Below, one piece after another: positions 31,277 to 46,200 of a stretch of DNA of 64,000 bases. Both the position numbers and the translations under genes were made by a program. Under the pieces are notes generated by a model. The model saw only the letters and a program-made list of their open reading frames with translations, was not told the DNA's origin and searched no databases. The stretch comes from Aristolochia californica (taxonomy: Eukaryota; Streptophyta; Magnoliopsida; Piperales; Aristolochiaceae), in NCBI GenBank assembly GCA_029961685.1, contig JARWKL010000007.1, forward strand, positions 9,571,406 through 9,635,405. Direction: 5' to 3'. Positions within the stretch are counted from its first letter, which is position 1; each line of letters opens with the position of its first letter.

Positions 31277-34200
31277 AAGTTGAACTAACAATCATAGATG
31301 ATTGTAAAGTGATTAATTGATCAACCATGTGTAACGGGTTATATATTTTTAAGAAATGACTTGTGGATTAGGAGTCAACACTCAGCTAAAAATTCCCCCG
31401 CCTGCCCTTTTATTTCTCGATGATTGCAAATCCTGATATATAAAAACTAGAAAGAGTTTGCAAACCCTAAAATTTACAGACACTTTTTGGAATTATCTCT
31501 CTCAATATTTGTGAATTTCCATTTTACACGTATATGTTTTTCCTTAAATCAAATCTTGAGTTTTCACTTTTCCCATTCTCTCACGTAAACAAAAAAGATA
31601 TGGCAAACATATCACAACAAAATGAAAATTTTAGAATTTTTGTGTGCAAAAAATGTAGAACAATAACAACTAGAAGCAAAGAAAATTTACTCACACACCA
31701 CAAATGAACACAAAAGTATTGATATCCAAGTTTGGGAAATTCCACTAATTCAATCTTGATAGCTTGGAATTTTATAAGAAAGAGATTTCAAGTTGATCCT
31801 GCACATGTTTTAAATGTGGATATTCATGCTTGAACCATGTTAAAGATGCAGATTACCTACGGATGTAATCCTCATTAAATTCTCAAGTTTCGGTGTTGTA
31901 GGATATTTACCCGAGCCAAACAAGCCATTATTTTGCCCATTTACAAAAAAGCTGACCGAATAACCATAGATGGTTTTAAAGTGATTTATCAGTCAACCAT
32001 GCGTAATGGGCTATATTTTTGTCAGAAATGACTTATGAATTGGGAGTCAACGCTCAGTTAAATATTTCCCCACCACCCCCTATGTTTCCCGATGACTGCA
32101 AAACCAGATATATTAATACTAGAAAGAGTTTACAATCCCAAAAAGTTGCAGACATGTTTTTGAATTATCTTTTTCTATATTTGTGCATTTACATTTTAGA
32201 TGTCTAGTTTTTCCTTAAATCAAAACTTTAGTTTTCACTTTTCCCTTTTCTTCTCGTAAATAAATAAGATAAGGCAAACAAATCACAACAAAATGAAAAT
32301 TTTAGAGTTTATGTTTGCAAAAAATTAAGTACAACAACAATTATATGCAAATAAAATTTATTCACACACCACAAATGAACATAAAAGTTTTGATTTCAGT
32401 GTTTGGGAAATTTCACGAGTTCAACCCTGATAGCCTGGAATTTTATAAGAAAGAAATTTCTAGTTGGCCCTGCACATGTTTTATATGTGGATATGCATGC
32501 TTGAAACATGTTAAAGATGCAGATGACCTACGGATCATAACTTCATTAAAATCTCAAGTTTGGGTGGGGTAGGATATTTACCCGAGCCAAACAAGCCATA
32601 ATTTTGCCCATTTGGAAAAAAAACTGACCTAACAATCATAGATGATTGTAAAGTGATTTATCTGACAATCATGCCAAACGTGCTATAGTTTTGGTAGAAA
32701 TGACTTATCCATTGGGAGTTAACACTCAGCTAAAAATTCCCCTGCCTCCCCCTTTGTTTCCCGACGATTGCTAAACCTGATATATAAAAACTAGAAAGAG
32801 TTTACAAACCCTAAAAGTTATAGACACTTTTTGGATTTATCACTCTCTACATTTTGGCCTTTCCATTTTATATGTATACTTTTTTCATAAATCAAAAATT
32901 GAGTTGTCACTTTTCCCTTTCTCTCTCGTAAAGAAAAAGATTAGGCAAACAAATCACGTCAAAAATAAAATTTTAGAGTTTTTGTGTGCCAAAAATGTAG
33001 CACAACAACAAATGTAAGCAATGAAAATTTATTCACACACAACAAATGAACACAAAATTTTTGATATCCAAGTTTGGGAAATTCCACTAGTTCAACTTTG
33101 ATAGCTTGGAATTTTATAAGAAAGAGATTTCCAGTTGATCCTGCACATGTTTTAAATGTGGATATGCATGCTTGAAACATGTTAAAGAGGCAGATGACCT
33201 ACGGATCTAATCCTCATTAAATTCTCATGTTTGGGTGCGGTAGGATATTTACCCCAGCCAAACAAGCCATTATTTTGCCCATTGACAAAAAAGTTGACCG
33301 AATAATCATAGATGGTGATAAAGTGATTTATCGGTCAACCATGCGTAAAGGGCAACATTTTTGTTAGAAATGTCTTATGGATTGGGAGTCAACACTAAGC
33401 TAAAAATGCCCCCGCCACCCCTTTTGTTTCCATATGATTGCAAAACATGATATATTAAAACTAGAAAGAGTTTATAATCCTTAAAAGTTACAAACACTTT
33501 TTTGAATTATCACTCTCTACATTTATGCATTTGTATTTTAGTTGTCTACTTTTTCCTTAAATCAAAATTTTAGTTTTCACTTTTCCCATTAGCTCTAGTA
33601 AACTAAAAAGATAAGGCAAATAGATCACTACAAAATGAAAATTTTAGAGTTTATGTTTGCAAAAAATTAAGACCAACAACAAATGTAAGCAAAGAAAATT
33701 TATTCACACACCACAAATGAACACAAAAGTTTTGATATCCACGTTTGGGAAATTCCACTAGTTCAACCCTGATAGCATGAAATTTTATAAGAAAGAGATT
33801 TCTTGTTGATCCTGCACATGTTTTAAATGTAGATATGCATGCTTGAAACATGTTAAAGAAGCAGATGACCTACGGATCCAAACCTTGTTAAATTCTCAAG
33901 TTTGGGTGAGGTGGGATATTTACCTGAGCCAAACAAGCCATTATTTTTCCCGTTGGAAAAAAATCTGACCTAAGAATCATAGATCATTGTAAAGTGATTT
34001 ATTGGTCATTCATGTTTAACGGGCTATAATTGTGTAAGAAATGACATATGGATTCGATTCAACACTCAGCTAAAAATTCCTCCACTTCCCCCTTTGTCTC
34101 CCAACTATTGCAAGACCTGATATATAAAAACTAGAAAGACTTTACAATCCATAAAAGTTACAGACACTTTTTGAAATTATCTCTCTCTACATTTGTGCAG

Positions 34201-37200
34201 TTCCATTTTAAAAGTATACTTTTTCCTTAAAACAGAACATGAGTTTTGACTTTTCACTTTATCTCTCATAAACAAAAAAGATACACATCACAACAAAATT
34301 AAAATTTAAGGGCTTATGTACGCAAACAATTTAGAATAACAACAAATGTAAGCAAAGAAAATTTATTCACACACCACAAATGAATACAAAAGTTTTTATA
34401 TCCAAGTGTGGGAAATTTCACTAGTTCAACCCTGATAGCTTGGAATTTTATAAGAAAGAGATTTCTAGTTGATCCTGCACATGTTTTAAATGTGGATATG
34501 CATGCTTAAAACATGTTAAAGATCCAGATGAACTACGGATCCAAACTTCATTAAATTCTCAAGTATGGGTGCCGTAGGATATTTACCCTAGCCAAACAAG
34601 GAATTATTTTGCCCATGTACAAAAAAGCTGACCTAAAAATCATAGATGATTGTAAAGTGATTTGTCTGTCAATCATGCATAACAAACTATATTTTTGTAA
34701 GAAATGACTTATGGATTGGGAGTCAACACTTAGCTAAAAATTCCCCCGTCTCCCCCTTTGTTTCCCGACGATTGCAAAACCTGATATATAAAAACTAGAA
34801 AGAGTTTACAATCCCAAAATGTTACAGACACTTTTTGGAATTATCTCTCTCTACATTTGTGCATTTCCATTTTAGAAAATTTTTCATAATAAAAAAAGAT
34901 ACACATCATAACAAAATGAAAATTTTAGAGTTTATATATGCAAAAATTTAGAAGAACAATAAATGTAAGCAAAGAAAATTTATTCACACACCACAAATGA
35001 ACACAAAAGTTTTGATATCCAATTTTGAGAAATTCCACTAGTTCGACCCTGATAGCTTGGAATTTTATAAGAAAGAGATTTCCAGTTGATCCTGCACATG
35101 TTTTAATTGTGGGAATGTATGCTTGAAGCATGTTAAAGATGTTGATGACCTACGCATCTAATCCTCAATAAATTCTCAAGTTTGGGTGCAGTAGGTTATT
35201 TACCCGAGCCAAACAAGCCATTATTTTGCCCATTTACAAAATAGCTTACCTAACCATCATAGATGATTGTAATGTGATTTATCGGTCAATTACGTGTAAT
35301 GGGCTATATTTTTGCAAGAAATGACTTGTGGATTGGCAGTCAACACTCACCTAAAAATTCACCCACCTCTCCTTTGTTTCACGACGATTGCAAAAACTTA
35401 TATATAAAAACTGGAAAGATTTTACAATCCCTAAAAGCTATAGACACTTTTGGGAATTATCCTTCTCCACATTTGTGCATTTCCATTTTAGATGTATACT
35501 TTTTCCTTAAATCAAAACTTGAGTTTTTACTTTTCCCTTTAGCTCTCGTAAACAAAAAAGATAAGGCAAACAGATCACAAAAAAATGAAAATTTTAGAGT
35601 TTATGTAAGCAAATTAAATTCATTCACACACCACAAATGAACACAATAGTTTTGATATCCATGTTTTTGGAAATTTCACTAGTTCTACCTTGATAGTTTG
35701 GAATTTTATAAGAAAGAGATTTCTAGTTGATCCTGTACATGTTTTAAATGTGGATATGCATAATTGAAACATGTTAAAGATGCAGATGACCTACGGATCC
35801 AAACCTCATTAAATTCTCAAGTTTGGATGCGGTGGGAAATTTACACCAGCCAAACAAGCCTTTATTTTGCCCATTTACAAAAAAACTGACCTAACAATCA
35901 TAGATGATTGTAAAGTTATTTATCGGTCAATCATGCGTAACGGGCTATATTTTTGTAAGAAATGACTTATGAATTGGGTGTCAACACTCAGCTAAAAATT
36001 CCCTTGCCTACCCCTTTGTTTCCCAACAATTGCAAAACCTGATATATAAAAACTAGAAAGAGTTTCCAATCCCTAAATGTTACAAACACTTTTTAGAATA
36101 ATCTCTCTCTACATTTCTGCATTTTCATTTTAGATGTCTACTTTTTCCTTAAATCAAAACTTCAGTTTTCACTTTTCCCTTTATCTCCCCTAAACAAAAA
36201 AGATAAGGCAAACAAATCACAAAAAAATGAAAATTTTAGAGTTTATGTTTGCAAAAAATTTAGAAAAACGAAAAATGTATACAAAGAAATTTATTCACAC
36301 ACCACAAATGAACACAAAAGTTTTGATGTCCAAGTTTGGGAAATTCCACTAGTTCAACCCTAATAGCTTGGAATTTTATAAGAAAAAGATTTCTAGTTGA
36401 TCTTGCACAAGTTTTAATTGTGGATATGCATGCTTGAAACATGTTAAAGATACAGATGACCTACGGATCCAAACCTCATTAAATTCTCAATTTTGGGTGC
36501 GGTGGATATTTACCCGAGCCTAACAAGCCATTATTTTGATCATTTACAAAAAAGCTGACCTACAAATAATAGATGATTGTAAAGTGATTTATCGGTCAAT
36601 CATACGTAATGGGCTATATTTTATTAAGAAATGATTTACGGGTTGGGATTCAACAATCAGCTAAAAATACCCCTGCCTCCCCCTTTGTTTCCCAACGATT
36701 GCAAAACCTGATATATAAAAAATAGAAAGAGTTTACAATCCCTAAAAGTTACAGGCACTTTTTGGAATTATCTCTCTCTGCATTTTCACATTTCCATTTT
36801 TTATATACTTTTTCCTTTGATCAAAACTTGAGTTCTCACTTTTCCCTATATCTCTCATAAATAAAAAAGATTTGACAAACATATCACAACAAAACGAAAA
36901 TTTTAGAGTTTATGTATGATAAAAATTTAGGACAACAACAAATGTATGCAAAGAAAATTTATTCACACACCACAAATGTACAGAAAAGTTTTGATATCCT
37001 TGTTTGGGAAATTCCACTAGTTCAACCCTGATAGTTTGGAATTTTATAAGAAAGAGATTTCTAGTTGATCCTACACATGTTTTAAATGTGGATATCCATG
37101 CTTAAAACATGTTAAAGATGCAGATGACCAACGGTTCCAAACCTCTTTAAATTCTCATGTTTGGGAGGGGTGGGATATTTACCTAAGCCAAACAAGCCAT

Positions 37201-40200
37201 TATTTTGCCCATTTACAAATAAGTTGAACTAACAATCACAGTTGATTGAAAAGTGATATATCGGTCAACCATGCGTAACAGGATATATTTTTGTAAGAAA
37301 TGACTTATGCATTGGGAGTCAACTCTCAGCTAAAAATTCCCCCACCTCCCCCTTTGTTTCACGACAATTGCAAAACCTGATATAAAATAACTAGAAAGTG
37401 TTTAGAATCCCTAAAAGTGACAAAAAATTTTATAAATTATCTCTCTCTACATTTGTGCATTTCCATTTTAGATGTATACTTTTTCCTTAAACAAAAACTT
37501 GAGTTTTCACTTTTCCCTTTATCTCTCGTAAATAAAAAAGATAAGGCAAATAGATCACAACAAAACGAAAATTTTAAATTTAGAACAACAAATGTATGCA
37601 AAGAAAATTTATTTACACACCACAAATGTACACCAAAGTTTTGATATCCTAGTTTTAGAAATTCCACTAGTTCAACCTTGATAGCTTTAATTTTATAAGA
37701 AAGAGAATTCGAGTAGGTCCTGCACATGTTTCAAATGTGGATATGCTTGCTTGAAACACGTTAAAGATGCAGATGACTTATGGATCCAAACCTCATTAAA
37801 TTCTCAAGTTTCGGTGCGGTGGGATATTAACTTGAGCCAAGCAAGCCATTATATTGTCCATTTACTAAAAAGCTGGCATAACAAACATAGATGATTTCAA
37901 AGTGATTTATAGGTCCATCATGCGTAACGGGCTATATTTTATGATTGATGGATTCGGAGAAACCACTTAGCTAAAAATTCCCCCGTCTCCCTCTTTGTTT
38001 ATAGACGATTACAAACCTGATATATAAAAACTAGAAAGAGTTTGCAATCCGTAAAAGTTATAGATACTTTTTGGAATTAACTCTCTCTATATTTGTGCAT
38101 TTCCATTTTAGCAGTATACTTTTCCACTTTTCCTTTTATTTCTCGTAAACAAAAAAGATACAGATCCCAAAAAAATGAAAATTTAAGAGTTTCTGTATGC
38201 AAAAAAATTAGAACAACAACTAATGTAAAAAAATAAAATTTATTCACACACCACAAATGAACACAAAAGTTTTTATATCCAATTTTGGGAAATTCCACTA
38301 GTTCAACCTTGATAGATTGGAATTTTTTAAGAAAAAGATTTCTAGTTGATGCTGCACATGTTTTAAACGTGGATATGCATGCTTGAAACATGTTAAAGAT
38401 GTAGATGACCTACGGATCTAATCCTCATTAAATTATCAAGTTTGGGTGCGGAAGGATATTTACCAGAGCAATACAAGCCATTATTTTGCCCATTTACAAA
38501 AAAATTTACCTAAAAATCAAAGATGATTGTAAACTGATTTATCGGTCAATCATGTGTAACGGGCTTTATATTTGTAAGAAATGACTTATGGATTGGGAGT
38601 CAACACCTAGCTAAAAATTCTCCCGCCTCCCCTTTGATTCGCGACGATTGTAAAACCTGATATATAAAAACAAGAAAGAGTTTACAATCCCGAAAAGTTA
38701 CAGACACTTTTTGGAATTATCTCACTCTACATTTGTGCATTTCCATTTTAGATGTATCCTTCTCCTTAAATCAAAACATGAGTTTTCACTTTTCCCTTAA
38801 GCTCTCGTCAGCAAAAAAGATAAGGCAAACATATCAGAACAAAATAAAAATTTTAGAGTTTATCTTTGCAAAAAATTTAGAACAACAATAAATGTAAGCA
38901 AAGAAAATTTATTCACACACCACAAATGAACACAAAAATTTTGATATCCAAGTTTTTGGAAATTCCACTAGTTCAACCTTGATAGCCTGGAATGTTATAA
39001 GAAAGAGATTTCTAGTTGATCCTGCACATGTTTTAAATGTGGATATGCATGCTTGAAACATGTTAAAGATGCAGATGACCTATGGATCCAAACCTCATTA
39101 AATTCTCAAGTTTGGGCGCCGTGGGATATTTACCCGAGCCTAACAAGCCATTATTTAGGCCATTTACAAAAAAGCTTACCTAATAATGACAGATGATTGT
39201 CAAGTGTTTTATCGGTCAATCATGCGTAACTGGCTATGTTTTTGTAAGAAATGACTTATGGAATGGGAGTCAACACTTAGCTAAAAATTCCCCCGGCTCT
39301 CTCTTTGTTTCCCGACGATTGCAAAACCTGATGTAAAAAAAATAGAAAGAGTTTAAAATCCCAAAAAGTTACAGACACTTTTTGGAATTATCTCTCTCTA
39401 CATTTGTGCATTTTCGTTTTAGATGTCTACTTTTTCCTTAAATCAAAACTTGAGTTTTCACTTTTCCCTTTATCTCCAATAAACAAAAAAAATAAGGAAA
39501 TCATATCACAAAAAAATGAAAATTTTGGAGTTTATGTATGCAAAAAATTTAGAACAACGACAAATGTAAGAAAAAAAAATTTATTCACATTCCACAAATG
39601 AACACAAAAGTTTTGATATCCAAGATTGTGAAATTCCACTTGTTCAACCCTGATAGTTTGGAATTTTATAAGAAAGAAATTTCTAGTTAATCATGCACAT
39701 GTTTTAAATGTGGATATGCATGCTTGAAACATCTTAAAGATGCAGATGACCTATGGATCCGAACCTCATTAAATTCTCAAGTTTGGATGCGGTGGGATAT
39801 TTACCCGAGCCTAACAAGCCATTATTTTGGCCATTTACAAAAAAGCTGACCTAACAATCATAGATGATCGTAAAGTGATTTATCGGTCAACATGCGCAAC
39901 GGGCTCTATTTTTTTATGAAATGACTTATGGAGTAGGAGTCAACACTCAACTAAAAATTCCCCCACCTCTCCCTTTGTTTCCCGACAATTGTAAAACCTG
40001 ATATATAAAAACAAGAAAGAGTTTACAATCCCTAAAAGTTACAAACACTTTTTGGAATTATCTCTCTCTACATTTGTGCATTTCCAATTTAGATGTCTAC
40101 TTTTTCCTTAAATCAAAACTTGAGTTTTCACTTTTCCATTTATCTCCCATAAACGAAAAAGATAAGGCAAACTGATCACAAAAAAATGAAAATTTTAGAG

Positions 40201-43200
40201 TTTATGTATGCAAAAAAATTAGAACAATGACAAATGTAAACAAAGAAAATTTATTCACACACCACAAATGAACACAAAAGTTTTGATATCCATGTTTTGG
40301 AAATTCCACTAGTTCAACCCTGATAGCTTGGAATTTTATAAGAAAGAATTTTCTAGTTCATCCAGTGCATATTTTAAATGTGGATATGCATGCTTGAAAC
40401 ATGTTAAAGATGTTGATGAACTACGGATCCAAACCTCATTAAATTCCCAAGTTTGGGTGAGGTGGGATATTTACCCGAGCCTAACAAGCCATTATTTTGG
40501 CCATTTAAAAAAAAGCTGACCTAACGATCATAGATGATTGTAAATTGATTTAACGGTCAATCATGTGTATTGTGCTAAATTTTTGTAAGAAATGACTTAT
40601 GGATTGGGAGTCTACACTCTGCTAAAAATTCCTCCGCCTCCCCCTTTTTTTTCCGGACGATTGCAAAACCTGATATATATAAACTAGAAAGCGTTTACAA
40701 TCCCTAAAAGTTACAGACACTTGTTGGAATTATCTTTCTCTACATTTGTGCTTTTCCAATTTAGATGTCTACTTAAAAAACTTGAGTTTTCACTTTTCCC
40801 TCTCTCTCGTTAACAAAAAAGATAAGGCAAACAGATCACAACAAAATGAGAATTTTAGAGTTTATGTATGAAAAAAATTTACACCAACGACAAATGTAAG
40901 CAAAGAAAATTTATTCACAAACAAAAAATGAACACAAAAGTTTTAATATCCAAGTTTGGGAAATTCCACTTGTTCAACCCTTATAGCTTGGAATTATATA
41001 AGAAAGAAATTTCTAATTAATCATGCACATGTTTTAAATGTGGATATGCATGCTGGAAGCATGTTAAAGATGCAGATGACCTACGGATCCAAACCTCATT
41101 AAATTCTCAAGTTTTGGTGCGGTGGGATATTTACCCGAGCCTAGCAAGCCATTATTTTCCCATTAACAAAAAACGCTGACCTACCAATCATAGATGACTT
41201 TAAAGTGATTTATCGGTCAATCATGCATAACGGGCTATATTTTTGTAAAAAATGATTGATGGATTGGAACCCAACTCTCAGCTAAAAATTCCACCGTCTC
41301 CTCCTTTGTTTACTGACGATTGCAAATCCTGATACATAAAAACTAGAAAGCGTTTACCATCGCTAAAAGTTACAGACACTTTTTGGAAATATCTCTCTCT
41401 ACATTTGTGCATTTCCAAATTTGGATGTATATTTTTTCCTTAAATCAAAACTTGAGTTTTCACATTTCCCTTTATCGCTCGTAAACAAAAAAGATAAGGC
41501 AAATAAATCCCAACAAAATGAAAATTTTAGAGTTGATATATGCAAAAAAATTAGAACAAACACAAATATAAGCAATGAAAATTTGTTCACACACCACAAA
41601 TGAACCCAAAAGTTTTGATATCCATGTTTAGGAAATTCCACTAGTTCAACCCTGATAAGTTGGAATTTTATAAGAGAGAAATTTCTAGTCATCCTGCGCG
41701 TATTTTAAATGTGAATATGCATGCTTGAAACATGTTAAAGATGTAGATGACCTATGGATCCAAACCTCATTAAATTCCCAAGTTTGGGTGTGATGGGATA
41801 TTTACCCGAGCCTAGCAAGCCATTATTTTGGCCATTTACAAAAAACCTAACCTAACAATGATAGATGATTTTAAAGTGATTTATCGGTCAATCATGTGTA
41901 ATGGGCTATATTTTTTTAATAAATGACTTATGGATTGGGAGTCAACACGGAGCTAAAAATTCCTTTGCCTCCCCCTTTGTTTCCGGACTATTGCAAAATA
42001 AGAGTTTACCATCCCTAAACGTTACAGACACCTTTGGGAATTATCTCCCTCTAGATTTTTGCATTTCCTTTTTAAATGAATACTTTTTATTTTAAACAAA
42101 ATTTCAGTTTTCACTTTTCCCTTTCTCTCTCGTTAACAAAAAAGATAAGGCAAACAGATCACAACAAAATGAAAATTTTAGAGTTTATGTATGCCAAAAA
42201 TATAGAACAATGACAAATGTAAGTAAAGAAAATTTATTCACACACCAAAAATGAACATAAAAGTTTTGATATCCAAGTTTGGGAAATTCCATTAGTTCAA
42301 CCCTGATAGCTTGGAACTTTATAAGAAAGAGATTTTAAGTTGATCCTGCACATGTTTTAAATGTGGATATGCATGCTTGAAACATGTTAAAGATGCAGAT
42401 GACCTACAGATCTAAACCTCATTAAATTCTCAAGTTTGGGTGCGTTAGGATATTTACCCCAGCCAAACAAGCCAATTTTTTGCCCAATAACAAAAAAGCT
42501 GACCTACCAATCATAGATGATTGTAAAGTGATTTATCGGTCAATCATACGTAATCGGCTATATTTTTGTAAGAAATGACTGATGGATTGGGAGTAAAATC
42601 TTAGCCAAAAATTCCACCGTCTCCCCCTTTGTTTATCGACGATTGCAAAACCTGATATATAAAAACTAGAAAGCGTTTACAATCGCTAAAAGTTATAGAC
42701 ACTTTTTGGAAATATCACTCTCTACATTTGTGCATTTCCATTTTAGATGTATACTTTTTCCTTAAATAAAAACTTGAGTTTTCACATTTCCCTTTATCGC
42801 TCGTAAACAAAAAAGATAAGGCAAACAGATCCCAACAAAATGAAAATTTTAGAGTTTATATATACAAAAAATTTAGAACAACAACAAATGTAAGCAAAGA
42901 AAATTTGTTCACACACCACAAATGAACAGAAAAGTTTTGATATCCAAGTTTGAAAAATTCCACTAGTTCATGCGTAATAGCTTGGAATTTTATAAGAAAG
43001 AGATTTATAGTTTATCCTGCACATGTTTTAAATGTGGATATGCATGCTTGAAAATTATTTAACATGCAGATGACCTTTGGATCCAAACCTCATTAAATTC
43101 TCGAGTTTGGGTGTGGTGGGATATTTATCCGAGCCAAACACGCCATTATTTTGCCCATTTACAAAAACGCTGGCGTAAAAATCATACATGCTTGTATAGT

Positions 43201-46200
43201 GATTTATCAGTCCATAATGGTAACTGGCTATATTTTTTTAAGAAATGACTTATGGATTGGGAGTCAACACTCACCTAAAAATTCCTCAGCCTCCCCCTTT
43301 GTTTCCGGATGATTGCAAAACTTGATATATAAAAACTAATAAGAGTTTACCATCCCTAAAAGTTACAGACACTTTTTGAAATTATCTCCCTCTACATTTG
43401 TGCGTTTCCATTTTAAATGTGTACATTTTTCTTATATCAAAACTTGAGTTTTCACTTTTCCCTTAATCTCTTGTAAACAAAAAATATAAGGCAAACAAAT
43501 CAGAACAAAATGAAAATTTTAGAGTTTATGTATGCGAAAAATTTAGAACAACAACAAATATAAGAAAAGAAAATTTATTCACACACCACAAATGAACACA
43601 AAATTTTTGATATCCAAGTTTTTGGAAATTCCACTAATTCCACCTTGATAGCTTGGAATTTTATAAGAAAGAGATTTCTAGTTGATCCTGCACATGTTTT
43701 AAATGTGGATATGCATGCTTGAAACAAGTTAAATATGCAGATGACCTATGGATTCAAACCTCATTAAATTCTCAACTTTGGACGCGGTGGGATATTTACC
43801 CAAGCCAAACAAGCCATTATTTTGGCCATTTAAAAAAAAGCTTACCTAATGATCAGAGATGATTGCCAAGTGTTTTATCGGTCAATCATACGTAACTGGC
43901 TATATTTTTGTAAGAAATGACTTATGGAATGGGAGTTCACACTCAGCTAAAAATTTCCCCCCTCTCCCTTGGTTTCCCGATGATTACAAAACCTGATATA
44001 TAAAAACTAGAAAGAGTTTACAATCCCTAAAAGTTACAGACACATTTTGGAATTATCTCTTTCTACATTTGTGCATTTCCATTTTAGATTTCTTCTTTTT
44101 CCTTAAATCAAAACTTGAGTTTTCACTTTTCCCTTTATCTCCCGTAAACAAAAAAGATAAGGCAAACAGATCACAAAAAAATGAAAATTTTAGAGTTTAT
44201 GTATGAAAAAAATTTAGAACAACGAAAAATGTAAGCAAAAAAAAATTATTCACACACCACTAGTGAACACAAAAGTTTTGATATCCAAGTTTGGGAAATT
44301 CCACTTGTTCAGCCCTTATAGCTTGGAATTTTATAAGATAGAAATTTCTAGTTAATCCTGCACATGTTTTAAATGTGGATATGCATGCTTGAAACATGTT
44401 AAAGATGCAACTGACCTACGGATCCAAACCTCATTAAATTCTCAAGTTTGGGTGCGGTGGGAAATTTACTCGAGCTTAGCAAGCCATTATTTTGGTCATT
44501 TACAAAAAAGCTGACCTAACAATCAAAAATGATTTTAAAGTGAGTTATCGGTCAATCATGCGTAACGGCCTATATTTTTTTTAGAAATGACTTATGGATT
44601 AGGAGTCGACACTCAACTAAAAATTGCCCCACCTCTCCCTTTATTTCTCAACAATTGCAAAACCTGATATATAAAAACTAAAAAGAGTTTACAATCCCTA
44701 AAAGTTACAGACACTTTTTGGAATTATCTTGCTCTACATTTGTGGATTTCCATTTTAAAATATATACTTTTTCCTTTAAACAAAACTTGAGTTTTCACTA
44801 TTCCTTTCTCTCTCGATAACAAAAAAGATAAGGTAAACATATCACAACAAAATGAAAATTTTAGAGTTTATGGATGCAAAAAATTAGCACAACGATAAAT
44901 GTAAGCAAAGAAAATTTATTCACGCACCACAAATGAACACAAAAGTTTTGATATCCTTGTTTGGGAAATTCCACTAGTTCAACCCTAATAGCTTGGAATT
45001 TTATAAGAAAGATTTTTCTGGTTCAACCTGCGCATTTTTTAAATGTGGATATGCATGCTTGAAACATGTTAAAGATGTAGATTACCTACGGATCCAAACC
45101 TCATTAAATTCCCAAGTTTGGGTGCGGTGGGATATTTACCCGAGCATAACAAGCCATTATTTTGGCCATTTACAAAAAAGCTGACCTAACAATCATAGAT
45201 GATTATAAAGGGATTTATCGGTCAATCATGTGTTAAGGGCTATATTTTTGTGAGAAATGACTTATGGATTGGGAGTCAACACTCAGCTAAAAATTCCTCC
45301 ACCTCCCCCTTTGTTTTTGAACGATTGCAAAACCTGATATATGAAAACTAGTAAGAGTTTACCATCCCTAAAAGTTACAGACACTTTTTGGAATTATCTC
45401 CCTCTACATTTGTGCATTTCCATTTTAAATGTATACTTTTTCCTTTAAACAAAACTTGTGTTTTCACTTTTCCCTTTCTCTCTCATTAACAAAAAAGATA
45501 AGGCAAACAGTTCACAACAAAATAAAAATTTTAGAGTTTATGTATGCAAAAAATTTAGAACAACGACAAATGTAAGAAAATAAAATTTATTCACAGACCA
45601 TAAATGAACACAAAAGTTTTGATATCCATGTTTGGGAAATTCCACTTGTTTAACCCTGATAGCTTGGAACTTTATAAGAAAGAGATTTCCAATTGATTCT
45701 ACACAAGTTTTAAATGTGGATATGCATGCTTGAAACATGTTAAAGATGCAGATGACCTACGAATCCAAACCTCATTAAATTCTCAAGTTTGGGTGAGGTA
45801 GGATATTTAACTGAGCCAAACAAGCCATTATTTTTCCCATTAACAAAAAAATCTGACCTACCAATCATAGATGATTGTAAAGTGATTTAATGGTCAATCA
45901 TGTGTAACGGGCTATATTCTTGTAAGAAATCACTGATGGATTGGGAACAACCTCTCAGCTAAAAATTCCACAGTCTCCCCCTTTGTTTACTGATGATTGC
46001 AAAACCTGATATATAAAAACTAAAAATCGTTTAGAATCGCTAAAAGTTACAGACACGTTTTGAAAATATGTCTCTCTACATTTGTGCATTTCCATTTTAG
46101 ATTTATACTTTTCCTTAAATCAAAACTTGAGTTTTCACATTTCCCTTTATCGCTCGTAAACAAGAAAGATAAGGCAAACATATCCCAACAAAATGAAAAT

